Assembly: GCA_027451345.1 (NCBI GenBank)
Contig: DAIDJO010000095.1
Coordinates: 1 to 64,000 of the forward strand
Direction: 5' to 3'
Length of the DNA: 64,000 nucleotides
Source: Solirubrobacterales bacterium
GTDB lineage: Bacteria; Actinomycetota; Thermoleophilia; Solirubrobacterales; Solirubrobacteraceae
In this document: piece by piece, positions 26,949 to 35,791 of the stretch
Layout: each line of letters begins with the position of its first letter
Numbering within the stretch: position 1 is the first letter of the stretch
Position numbers and translations under genes: made by a program
Notes under the pieces: model-generated
The model's database searches: none
Told to the model about the DNA's origin: nothing
Seen by the model: only the letters and a program-made list of their open reading frames with translations

Positions 26949-29032
26949 GCGTGACCACCCGAATCGTGAACCCGATCCCGAACGAGTGGGACGACGCCGC
27001 CGCGGCGCAGGCGACCACGACCCTGCAGCAGGTCGTGTTCGCCTCCCATCTGCTCGGGGGCAACCGCGCCCTGGCGAACTTCGGAGGCGGCAACACCTCG
27101 GCCAAGGGCGCCACGGTGGACCATGTCGGCCGTGAGATCTCCTCCATCTGGGTGAAGGGGTCGGGCAGCGACCTCGCCACCATGTCGGACCGCGACTTCA
27201 CGCCGCTGCGCCTCGAGGAGGTGCTGCCGCTGTTCGAGCGCGACGAGATGAGCGACGAGGAGATGGTCGCCCACCTCGCCCGCTGCCAGATCGATCCGGC
27301 CGCACCGCGCTCCTCGATCGAGACGCTGTTGCATGCGTTCATCCCGGCCGCCCACGTCCACCACACGCACCCCGACGCGATCAACGTCCTGGCCTGCTCG
27401 GCGGACGGGCGAGAGCTCATCCACGAGTGCTTCGGCGACGCCGCGGCCTGGGTCGAGTACATCCGTCCGGGCTTCACCCTGGCCAAGCAGGTCGGTGCCG
27501 CCGTGCGCGAGAACCCGGAACTCGGGCTCGTCGTGCTCGGCAAGCACGGGCTCGTCGTGTGGGGGGACACGGCCCGGGAGGCCTACGAGCGCACCGTCGC
27601 CATCTGCAATCAGGCGGCTGACTTCGTCAACGCGCGCGCGGCCGGTGCGGTCCGCTTCGGCGGCCCGGGGACGGGTGGGCGGCTCGACGCCGACCAGCGC
27701 CGAGCGACGCTGCAGGCGATCCTTCCGACCCTGCGCGGCGCCGTCTCCTCGCAGACGGCGAAGATCCTCCTCACCGATCTGTCCGAGTCCGCCTGTGAGT
27801 TCGTCGACTCGGCGCAGGCCGGATCACTCACCGGGATCGGCGCGGCCTGCCCGGACCACCTCGTCCACACCAAGCGCCTGCCCCTGTGGGTCCCCTATGA
27901 CCCGGCAGCGGACGACCTGCACGTGCTGCGACGCCGCATCGTCGAGGGCGCCGCGCGCTACCGGGAGGAATACCGCGCGTATTTCGAGCAACACGCCGCC
28001 GCGGGCGACATGATGGCCGACCCCGACGCGCGCGTGGTTCTCATCCAGAACGTCGGGCTGGTGGCGGTCGCTCCGACGCTGAAGAACGCCCGCATCTCCC
28101 GCGACCTCTACCACCGGGCGATCGAGGTGATGGCGGGCGCCGGCGCGGTGTCGCAGTTCGTCTCGCTGACGGCAGCCGAGAGCTTCGCCATCGAGTACTG
28201 GCCGCTCGAGCTCTACAAGCTGTCGCTCGCCCCGAAGCCGGGCGAGCTGCAGGGGAAGGTCGCCCTCGTCACGGGCGCCGCCGGCGGCATCGGCCACGCG
28301 ATCCTGCGGACGCTCGCGGCCGCGGGTGCGGCGGTGGTGGGCTTCGACATCGACGCGGACGGCGCCGCGCAGGCGGTCGCCGAGTTCGGCGACCTCGGCG
28401 TCGCCGTCTCCGGCGACGTCACCGACGAGTCGGCGGTGGGCGACGCCTACGCAGCGGCGGTGGCCGCCTTCGGCGGCGTGGACATCGTCGTCTCCAACGC
28501 GGGCATCGCCTCGAGCGCTCCGGTGAGCGAGACGACCCTCGCCGAGTGGAACCGCAACCAGAGTGTGCTGTCCACCGGCTACTTCCTCGTCGCGCGCGAG
28601 GCGTTCCGCATGCTCGAGGCCCAGGGCATCGGGGGCTCGATCGTCTTCGTCGCGTCGAAGAACTCGCTCGTCGCGGGGCCGAACGCCTCCGCCTACTCGA
28701 CGGCCAAGGCGGCCGAGCTCCACCTCGCCCGCTGCCTGGCGGCGGAGGGGGGCGCGGCGTCGATCCGGGTCAACACCGTCAACCCCGACGCGGTGCTCCA
28801 GGGCTCGCGGATCTGGGACTCGAGCTGGCGCACGGAGCGCGCGGAGGCGTACGGCATCGATCCCGAGCAGCTCGAAGAGCATTACCGTAAGCGGACCGTG
28901 CTCGGCGTCAACGTCACCCCCGAAGACATTGCCAGCGCCGTGCTCCACTTCGCCTCGACGGCACGCTCGGGCAAGAGCACCGGCAACCTCCTGAACGTCG
29001 ACGGCGGCGTGCCCGCCGCCTTCCCCAGGTAG
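26945..29032 (+). CDS. Bifunctional rhamnulose-1-phosphate aldolase / short-chain (lactaldehyde) dehydrogenase
   Basis: 695 aa; N-terminal class II aldolase (HVHHTHPDAINVLA); C-terminal SDR (GKVALVTGAAGGIGHAILRTLAAAGAAVVGFD, SAYSTAKAAE). Confidence 0.92.
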   Translation: MSVTTRIVNPIPNEWDDAAAAQATTTLQQVVFASHLLGGNRALANFGGGNTSAKGATVDHVGREISSIWVKGSGSDLATMSDRDFTPLRLEEVLPLFERDEMSDEEMVAHLARCQIDPAAPRSSIETLLHAFIPAAHVHHTHPDAINVLACSADGRELIHECFGDAAAWVEYIRPGFTLAKQVGAAVRENPELGLVVLGKHGLVVWGDTAREAYERTVAICNQAADFVNARAAGAVRFGGPGTGGRLDADQRRATLQAILPTLRGAVSSQTAKILLTDLSESACEFVDSAQAGSLTGIGAACPDHLVHTKRLPLWVPYDPAADDLHVLRRRIVEGAARYREEYRAYFEQHAAAGDMMADPDARVVLIQNVGLVAVAPTLKNARISRDLYHRAIEVMAGAGAVSQFVSLTAAESFAIEYWPLELYKLSLAPKPGELQGKVALVTGAAGGIGHAILRTLAAAGAAVVGFDIDADGAAQAVAEFGDLGVAVSGDVTDESAVGDAYAAAVAAFGGVDIVVSNAGIASSAPVSETTLAEWNRNQSVLSTGYFLVAREAFRMLEAQGIGGSIVFVASKNSLVAGPNASAYSTAKAAELHLARCLAAEGGAASIRVNTVNPDAVLQGSRIWDSSWRTERAEAYGIDPEQLEEHYRKRTVLGVNVTPEDIASAVLHFASTARSGKSTGNLLNVDGGVPAAFPR

Positions 29033-29045
29033 GCCCGGCGGTGGA

Positions 29046-29801
29046 ATGAGGATCGCGCTCTTCATCACCTGCCTCGGAGACACCCTGTTTCCGAGGACGG
29101 GCCAGGCGACGGTCGCGATCCTCGAGCGCCTCGGTCACGCCGTGCGGTTCCCCGCCGGCCAGACGTGCTGCGGCCAGATGCACGTCAACTCCGGCTACGC
29201 GGCGCAGGCGACGGGGCTGCTCGAGCGCTTCGTTCGCGTCTTCGGAGACGACGGCGTCGACGCCGTTGTCTCCCCGTCCGGGTCGTGCGCGGCGATGGTT
29301 CGCCACCACTACCCCCGGCTCGCCGAGGAGGCGGGCGATGCCGGGTTGCGGGAGGCGGTGGCAAGCCTGGCCCCGCGGGTCTTCGAGCTCTCCGATTTCC
29401 TCGTCGGTGAGCTCGGCGTCGAGGATGTCGGCGCGTACTTCCCCCACCGTGTCACCTACCACCCGAGCTGCCACGCGACGCGGGTGCTGCAGGTGGGCGA
29501 CGCACCGCTGCGACTGCTGCGTCGGGTACGCGGGATCGACCTGCAGGAGCTGCCCGAGGCGGCCGCCTGCTGCGGCTTCGGGGGCACGTTCGCCGTCAAG
29601 AACGCGGACGTGTCCGCGGCGATGCTGACCGACAAGATGGAGGCGATCCTCGGCACCGGGGCGGAGGTCTGCACGGCGCTCGACAGCTCGTGCCTGATGC
29701 ACATCGGCGGCGGCCTGCAGCGGCAGCGCAGCGGCGTCCGCACGCTGCACCTGGCCGAGATCCTCGCCTCGACCGACGCCGGGGGCCCCGCGCATGCCTG
29801 A
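29046..29801 (+). CDS. lutA: L-lactate utilization protein LutA (CCG-domain Fe-S oxidoreductase subunit)
   Basis: IALFITCLGDTLFPRTGQATVAILERLGHAVRFPAGQTCCGQMHVNSGY; AACCGFGGTFAVKN. Confidence 0.93.
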   Translation: MRIALFITCLGDTLFPRTGQATVAILERLGHAVRFPAGQTCCGQMHVNSGYAAQATGLLERFVRVFGDDGVDAVVSPSGSCAAMVRHHYPRLAEEAGDAGLREAVASLAPRVFELSDFLVGELGVEDVGAYFPHRVTYHPSCHATRVLQVGDAPLRLLRRVRGIDLQELPEAAACCGFGGTFAVKNADVSAAMLTDKMEAILGTGAEVCTALDSSCLMHIGGGLQRQRSGVRTLHLAEILASTDAGGPAHA

Positions 29802-31215
29802 CACCGGCTTTCCCGCCGCGGCGCGCACCGCGCTTGCGGACACACAGCTGCGGCGCAACCTGCACGTGGCCACCCACACGATTCGCGACAAGCGCCTGCG
29901 CGCGGTCGCCGAAGTGCCGGACTGGGAGGAGCTGCGCGAGGCCGGCCGCCGGATCAAGCAGCACGCGATGCGCCACCTCGACGAGCATCTGGAGACGCTC
30001 GAGGCCGCCGTCCAGCGCGCCGGTGGCACCGTCCATTGGGCGGCCGACGCGACGGCGGCCAACCGCATCGTCGCCGACCTGATCGCCGCCACCGGCGAGC
30101 GCGAGGTGGTGAAGGTCAAGTCGATCCTCACGGACGAGATCCGGTTGAACGACGCCCTGCGGGCGCGGGGCATCACCGCCCACGAAACCGACCTCGCCGA
30201 GCTCATCAACCAGCTGAGCGGGGACACCGCCTCGCACATCCTCGTGCCCGCCATCCACCGCAACCGGGCGGAGATCGGCGAGCTGTTCCGCCGCCACCTG
30301 CCCGACGCGGGGGACCTGAGCGACGACCCGCGCGCGCTCGCGGGCGCGGCGCGGGCCTACCTCCGCGACCTGTTCCTCGCCTCCCGCGTCGCGGTGAGCG
30401 GGGCGAACTTCGCGATCGCCGAGACCGGGACGGTCGGCGTGGTCGAGTCCGAGGGCAACGGCCGCATGTGCCTGACACTGCCAGACACGCTGATCACCGT
30501 CATGGGCATCGAGAAGGTGCTGCCGCGCCTGGCCGACCTCGAGGTCATGCTGCAGCTGCTCCCCCGCTCCTCCACGGCGGAGCGGATGAACCCGTACACC
30601 TCGCTGTGGACCGGGGTGACCCCGGGGGACGGACCCCGTGCCTTCCATCTCGTGCTCCTCGACGGCGGCCGCACGAATGCGCTGCGCGACACGACCGGGC
30701 GCCAGGCTCTGCACTGCATCCGCTGCTCGGCCTGCCTGAACGTCTGCCCGGTCTACGAGCGCACCGGCGGGCACGCCTACGGCTCGGTGTACCCCGGACC
30801 GATCGGGGCCATCCTGACCCCGCAGCTGACCGATCTGCACGGCGGCCGCACCCTGCCCTGGGCCTCGTCGCTGTGCGGCGCCTGTTACGAGGTCTGCCCG
30901 GTGAAGATCGATATTCCGACGGTGCTCATCCACCTCCGCGGCCGGATCGTGGCCGGCGGACAGGCGGCCCCGAGGATGGAGGACCGCGCCGAACACGCCG
31001 GGATGCGAGCCGCGGCGGCGACGTTCCGGCGACCGTGGCTCTACCGTCTCGCGCAGCGCGTGGGCCTGCCCGTCGCCCGACGGTTGGTGCGCCACGAGCG
31101 CCTCATGGCCGCCCTGCCCGGCCCGCTCGGACGCTGGGGGGCGGTGCGTGATCTCCCCGCTCCGCCGGCCGAGACCTTCCGCGACTGGTGGCGCGGGCGG
31201 GAGGAGACGCCGTGA
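29794..31215 (+). CDS. lutB: L-lactate utilization protein LutB (4Fe-4S subunit)
   Basis: LHCIRCSACLNVCPVYERTGGHAYGSVYPGPIGAILTP; SSLCGACYEVCPVKIDIP. Confidence 0.93.
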   Translation: MPDTGFPAAARTALADTQLRRNLHVATHTIRDKRLRAVAEVPDWEELREAGRRIKQHAMRHLDEHLETLEAAVQRAGGTVHWAADATAANRIVADLIAATGEREVVKVKSILTDEIRLNDALRARGITAHETDLAELINQLSGDTASHILVPAIHRNRAEIGELFRRHLPDAGDLSDDPRALAGAARAYLRDLFLASRVAVSGANFAIAETGTVGVVESEGNGRMCLTLPDTLITVMGIEKVLPRLADLEVMLQLLPRSSTAERMNPYTSLWTGVTPGDGPRAFHLVLLDGGRTNALRDTTGRQALHCIRCSACLNVCPVYERTGGHAYGSVYPGPIGAILTPQLTDLHGGRTLPWASSLCGACYEVCPVKIDIPTVLIHLRGRIVAGGQAAPRMEDRAEHAGMRAAAATFRRPWLYRLAQRVGLPVARRLVRHERLMAALPGPLGRWGAVRDLPAPPAETFRDWWRGREETP

Positions 31216-31916
31216 GCGACCGCGCACTGGTCCTCGGCCGCATCCGCAGCGCGCTGGCCGACGTCCCGGCGGACGAGCCCTCAGCGTGGTCGTGGGCCGA
31301 GGACCCGGACCCGGCCGCGGCCTACCGTCGTGGTCGCCGCGACGAGGACCGGGCCGTCCTGGTCGAGCGCTTCCTCGAGCGCTGCGGGGAGTATTCGGCG
31401 ACGGTGCAGCGCTGCGAGGAGCCCTCGCTGGTGGCGGCGCTCACCGCCATCTGCGAGCGTCATGCCGTCCGGACCCTCCTCGTCCCCCCGGGCTTCGACG
31501 AGCATCGGCTGCCGCCGGACCTCGCGATCGAACGCGATGATCCACCGCTCTCGGTCGAGCGACTCGATATCGGCGACGCTGTGCTCACCGGCTGCGCCGT
31601 GGCGATCGCCGAGACCGGCACGATCGTCCTCGACGGCGGGCCCGGGCAGGGCCGCCGGGCGCTCAGCCTCCTTCCCGACCTGCACGTCGTCATCGTCGAC
31701 GCGGACCGGATCGTGAGCGGGGTGCCCGAGGGGGTCGACGCACTCGCCGCGGCCGTGACCGAGCGCCGCCCGCTCACGCTCATCTCCGGCCCGTCGGCGA
31801 CCTCCGACATCGAGCTGACCCGGGTGGAGGGCGTGCACGGCCCCCGGCGGCTCGAGGTTCTCGTCGTCGCGCCGTCCGGCGAGGATCCATACTGGGCCGC
31901 AGCGGAGCGAGGGTGA
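31212..31916 (+). CDS. lutC: L-lactate utilization protein LutC (LUD domain)
   Basis: LTGCAVAIAETGTIVLDGGPGQGRRALSLLPDLHVVIV; GTG start overlapping lutB stop. Confidence 0.9.
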   Translation: MSDRALVLGRIRSALADVPADEPSAWSWAEDPDPAAAYRRGRRDEDRAVLVERFLERCGEYSATVQRCEEPSLVAALTAICERHAVRTLLVPPGFDEHRLPPDLAIERDDPPLSVERLDIGDAVLTGCAVAIAETGTIVLDGGPGQGRRALSLLPDLHVVIVDADRIVSGVPEGVDALAAAVTERRPLTLISGPSATSDIELTRVEGVHGPRRLEVLVVAPSGEDPYWAAAERG

Positions 31917-32743
31917 TGAGCAGACGAGACGCAACTCAGCGCGAGCCGATGCTCGCCGAGGCACGCCGGGCGGCGATCGCCGACATGCTCCGCGCCGCCG
32001 GGTCGGTCACCGTGGGCGAGGTGCAGGAGCAGCTCGGCGTCTCCCCGATGACCGCGCGGCGCGACCTGGCCGAGCTGTCACGGCGCGGGCTGGCACACCG
32101 CACCCACGGCGGCGCGGTGGTGCCGTCGATCTCCGTCCACGAGGACTCGTTCACCCAGCGTCTGGAGACCGAGACGAGCGCCAAACGCCTGCTGGCGGAT
32201 GCCGCGGTCGAACTCCTCGCTCAGCGGGACGCCGTCTTCCTCGACTCCTCGACCTCGAGCTATTTCGTCGCCCGGCGGATCCTCGATCTCGGCTTCGAGA
32301 TCACGATCGTCACCAACAGCCTGCCGATCGCCCAGCTCGTCGCCGCCCAGGCGCCCCCCAACATCGAGCTCGTGTGCGTGGGCGGGCTGCTGCGCACCCT
32401 GAGCCAATCCTTCGTCGGGCCGCACGCGATCCGCACGATCGAGGGCCATTTCACCGACCACGCCTTCTTCAGCATCAAGGCGGTGATGGAGAACGGCCAG
32501 CTCGCCGACGTCGACCCGCTCGAGGCGGAGGTCAAGCGGGCGATGATCGCCCACGCCAACCAGGCCGTGCTGCTGATCGACCACACGAAGCTCACCACGC
32601 GAGGGCTGAACGCCATCGGCCCCGTCTCCGATGTCTCGCTCGTCCTCGCCCACGGCGCGGGTCCCTCCGACCTGCGTCGGTTCCAGGCGCTCGGTGTTCC
32701 GGTCCGGGTGGCGAGCGAGCGCCTCGGGGCGTCGCTGAACTGA
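31913..32743 (+). CDS. DeoR/GlpR family regulator, likely rhamnose operon regulator
   Basis: RRAAIADMLRAAGSVTVGEVQEQLGVSPMTARRDLAELSRRGLAHRTHGGAV; overlaps lutC end. Confidence 0.9.
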   Translation: MMSRRDATQREPMLAEARRAAIADMLRAAGSVTVGEVQEQLGVSPMTARRDLAELSRRGLAHRTHGGAVVPSISVHEDSFTQRLETETSAKRLLADAAVELLAQRDAVFLDSSTSSYFVARRILDLGFEITIVTNSLPIAQLVAAQAPPNIELVCVGGLLRTLSQSFVGPHAIRTIEGHFTDHAFFSIKAVMENGQLADVDPLEAEVKRAMIAHANQAVLLIDHTKLTTRGLNAIGPVSDVSLVLAHGAGPSDLRRFQALGVPVRVASERLGASLN

Positions 32744-32883
32744 GCGGCGCCCGCCATGCGCAGGACGGCTGACCGTCTCTCGGTGTTGCCGGGCCACCGT
32801 TCGGCGCGCAGAACAGCCGCGAGCGGGGTAGTGGCGCCTCAACTTCCGCATGGATGGCGGATCACCGAAGGAGGCGCGGGGAA

Positions 32884-33636
32884 ATGGGATGGAAGCTGGT
32901 TGATCGCGTGACCGGCCTGGTCGCGACACCGCTGGTGCTCGCCGCGCTGCTGCCGGCACAGGCGTCGGCCGCCTCGGGGCCGACCGACACGAGTCCGCCG
33001 GTCGTCTCGACCGCATCCGGGCAGCCGCCGGCGGTGGGCGACACGCTCACGGTCACCTCCGGGACGTGGAGCGGGAGCCCGACGCCACAGGTCTACGCCT
33101 ACACGTGGTGGGACTGCACGCCGGGCGGCGGCTCGGGCACCGATTGCACGGAGATTGCCGCGGCGGGCTCGGACTCGACGACGTACACGCTCACGGCGGC
33201 CGATGTCGGCCGGCAGGTGCAGGTCGACGTCTACGTGGACAACGGCGAGCACGCCTCCGCGTGGAGCAACCTCACGGCGACCGTCGCGGCGACGCCGACG
33301 CTGCTCGGGGCACCGCAGGTGCTTGGCGCCGCGCGCGCCGGCGCCACCCTGCGTGCCGCGCCCGGGACCTGGGCGGGCACCCCGACCGCCTACCGCTATT
33401 CGTGGTGGGCCTGTCCACCCCATCGGGCGTGCACCCTGATCCCGGAGGCCCCTTCGAGTCGTCTCAGCGTCCGCGGCGCCGAGGTCGGCAACCGGATCGA
33501 GGTGCAGGTGGTGGCGTCCAATGCCGCCGGCGCGAGTCGGCCGGCGCGGTCGGCGGCCACGGCGCCGGTGCCCGCCCGGCGCCGCTCGAGGCGGCTGATG
33601 CGTCCGCATCGGCGCCCGTCCCTGTTGCTGTTCTGA
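32884..33636 (+). CDS. Predicted secreted protein with two Ig-like repeats
   Basis: Signal-like N terminus ending ASAAS; repeated pattern (V)GDTLTVTSGTWSGSPT..YTWWDC / AGATLRAAPGTWAGTPTAYRYSWWAC; basic C terminus. Confidence 0.6.
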   Translation: MGWKLVDRVTGLVATPLVLAALLPAQASAASGPTDTSPPVVSTASGQPPAVGDTLTVTSGTWSGSPTPQVYAYTWWDCTPGGGSGTDCTEIAAAGSDSTTYTLTAADVGRQVQVDVYVDNGEHASAWSNLTATVAATPTLLGAPQVLGAARAGATLRAAPGTWAGTPTAYRYSWWACPPHRACTLIPEAPSSRLSVRGAEVGNRIEVQVVASNAAGASRPARSAATAPVPARRRSRRLMRPHRRPSLLLF

Positions 33637-33670
33637 CGCCGTCGGGGGTGCGCCGCTAGCATCCCGCGCC

Positions 33671-34273
33671 GTGAGCGCAACCTCTCCCGCGGTGCGTGAG
33701 GGTCTCCTGCGCCGCGGGCTCCGGCTCGAGTATCTGACCCTGAGCTGGAACGTGGTGGGGGTCGTGGTTCTCGCCCTGACGGCGGCGGCCTCCGGCTCGG
33801 TGGCACTCGCCGGATTCGGCGTCGACTCCCTGATCGAGATTGTCGCCTCGAGCGTCGTCGTCTGGGAGCTGCGGGGCGAGGAGGGGTCGCGGCGCGAGCG
33901 GATCGCCCTGCGCATCATCGCGGTGGCCTTCGGCGTGCTCGCCCTCTACATCGCCATGCAGGCGACCGTGACGCTGGCGGGCGGCGCACGTCCCCACCGT
34001 TCGACGCTCGGCGTGGCCTGGCTCGCCGTCACCGTCGCCGCGATGTGGCTGCTCGCGTACGGCAAGCACCGCACCGGCGACGCGCTGCAGAACCGGGTCC
34101 TGATGACCGAGGCGCGGGTGACGGTGATCGACGGCGCGCTCGCGGCCACCGTGCTCGTCGGTGTGGCGCTGAACGCCGCGCTCGGCTGGTGGTGGGCAGA
34201 CCCGCTCTCCTCGCTCGTCATCCTCGTCTACGGCGTGCGCGAGGCGCGGCACGCCTGGGGCGAGGCGGCCTGA
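33671..34273 (+). CDS. Cation diffusion facilitator-like membrane transporter
   Basis: LTAAASGSVALAGFGVDSLIEIVASSVVVWEL and about 5-6 TM segments. Confidence 0.75.
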   Translation: MSATSPAVREGLLRRGLRLEYLTLSWNVVGVVVLALTAAASGSVALAGFGVDSLIEIVASSVVVWELRGEEGSRRERIALRIIAVAFGVLALYIAMQATVTLAGGARPHRSTLGVAWLAVTVAAMWLLAYGKHRTGDALQNRVLMTEARVTVIDGALAATVLVGVALNAALGWWWADPLSSLVILVYGVREARHAWGEAA

Positions 34274-34294
34274 CGGACGCGAGGCCGCCGCGCG

Positions 34295-34843
34295 ATGGTC
34301 GCCAAGCTCATCGCGCTCGTGCTCCCGCTCGGGCTCGACACCTTCGCCGTCTGCTGTGCCCTGGGCCTGGCCGGCATCCCGGCGGCCCGCCGGGGACGGA
34401 TCTCCCTGATCATGGTCGTCTTCGAGGCGGGGATGCCGCTCGTCGGCGTGGCGATCGGAGCCCCGCTCGGACACGCGATCGGCGGCGACGCCGCGTACCT
34501 CGCCATCGGGGTGCTCGCCCTGTTCGGCGGCTACACGCTCCTCACCGATGAGGATGAGGAGCGGGCCGGGGGCCTGCTCGACGCGTCCGGTTGGGCGCTC
34601 CTGGCCCTCGGGCTGAGCGTCAGTCTCGACGAGCTCGCCGTCGGCTTCGCCCTCGGGCTGCTCCGCCTTCCCGTCGGGATCGTGATCGCGGCTATCGCCG
34701 CCCAGACCGTGGCCGTCTCGCAGCTCGGGCTGGGCTTCGGTGCGCGCCTCGGGGAGCGGGCGCGGGAGCGCGCCGAACAACTCGCCGGGCTCACTCTCGT
34801 CGGGCTCGCCGCCGTGCTCCTCGCCGAGCGGCTCCTCGCCTGA
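34295..34843 (+). CDS. MntP-like putative manganese efflux protein
   Basis: LVLPLGLDTFAVCCALGLAG ... LALGLSVSLDELAVGFALGLL duplicated motif, 6 TM. Confidence 0.75.
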   Translation: MVAKLIALVLPLGLDTFAVCCALGLAGIPAARRGRISLIMVVFEAGMPLVGVAIGAPLGHAIGGDAAYLAIGVLALFGGYTLLTDEDEERAGGLLDASGWALLALGLSVSLDELAVGFALGLLRLPVGIVIAAIAAQTVAVSQLGLGFGARLGERARERAEQLAGLTLVGLAAVLLAERLLA

Positions 34844-34876
34844 CACCCGCGTGACCATGAATAGACGACGGCGACT

Positions 34877-35404
34877 TTGGCTATGTACCAGGTTGTGGCT
34901 GTACCTGACACCCATGAGCGACTGCTCAACCTCCTCGAGGAGCACGGCGCGCAGTACCGGCTGATCGACCATCGGCCGGAGGGCCGCACCGTCATCGCCA
35001 GCGAGCTGAGGGGCCATTCGCTGCGCGAGGCGGCCAAATGCATCGTCCTGCGAGTCACCGCCGGCAAGCGGGCGTCCCGCTATGTGCTCGCCGTCGTGCC
35101 CGGGAACCGACGCGTCGACGTCGAGGCGGTCAAATCGCTCTTCGGTGCCACCTCGGTCGGGTTCGCCCAGCGTGAGATCGCGGAGCGGCTGGCCGGCTCG
35201 GTCTCCGGCAGCGTCCTGCCGTTCTCCCTGCACCCCGAGCTCGCGCTCGTCGTCGACCCCGAGGTCCTCGACGTCCCGATGCTCTACTTCAACGCGGCAC
35301 GCCTGGACCGCTCGATCGGGCTGCGCGCCGAGGACTACGCACGGATCGCCCGGCCGCGGGTGGCGCCGATCGCGCTGCGCGAGGCGCCCGCCCTCGCCGC
35401 CTGA
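34877..35404 (+). CDS. YbaK/EbsC family (aminoacyl-tRNA deacylase-like) protein
   Basis: RLIDHRPEGRTVIASELRGHSLREAAKCIVLRV ... SVSGSVLPFSLHPELALVVD. Confidence 0.85.
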   Translation: MAMYQVVAVPDTHERLLNLLEEHGAQYRLIDHRPEGRTVIASELRGHSLREAAKCIVLRVTAGKRASRYVLAVVPGNRRVDVEAVKSLFGATSVGFAQREIAERLAGSVSGSVLPFSLHPELALVVDPEVLDVPMLYFNAARLDRSIGLRAEDYARIARPRVAPIALREAPALAA

Positions 35405-35419
35405 GCGATCCCGCCGCCC

Positions 35420-35791
35420 TCAGCGGAAGTACTCCGGCCGGCTCACGTAGGTGTCGGAGACGAACATCACGCCGGAGCGCTCCTCGAACAGCTCGCGCAG
35501 ACCGGCGAGGACCGCCTCGGCCCGCGCGTCGGGCATCACCGCGATGAGCAGGGAGAGCGTGTCGGTGTCGTTGAAGAGCAGTCGGCCGTGGTGGTAGCCG
35601 TGATGCCCGAATCCGGAGACCCCGGAGAGGCTCGTGTAGCCGGTCACCCCGGCGTGGCGCAGCAGGTTGGCCACCAGCGACGTGTCCGCGCTGCGAACCA
35701 CGACCTCGACCTTCGTCATGCGCGTGAGCCCGTCGCGCGCCGCGGGCTCCTGTCCCGTGACGCCACCGGCGTCGGATCGATTCGTGCTCAT
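35420..35791 (-). CDS. PII-like regulatory protein of DAB operon
   Basis: TKVEVVVRSADTSLVANLLRHAGVTGYTSLSGVSGFGHHGYHHGRLLFNDTDTLSLLIAVMPDARAEAVLAGLRELFEERSGVMFVSDTYVSR; PII-like ferredoxin fold/T-loop pattern; ATGA overlap with dabA. Confidence 0.8.
   Translation of the reverse strand: MSTNRSDAGGVTGQEPAARDGLTRMTKVEVVVRSADTSLVANLLRHAGVTGYTSLSGVSGFGHHGYHHGRLLFNDTDTLSLLIAVMPDARAEAVLAGLRELFEERSGVMFVSDTYVSRPEYFR

Noticed and set aside
33671-35404. CDF-like, MntP-like and YbaK-like genes as part of the DAB system
   Set aside because: They are on the opposite strand, converging on the DAB operon; no functional link is evident beyond adjacency.
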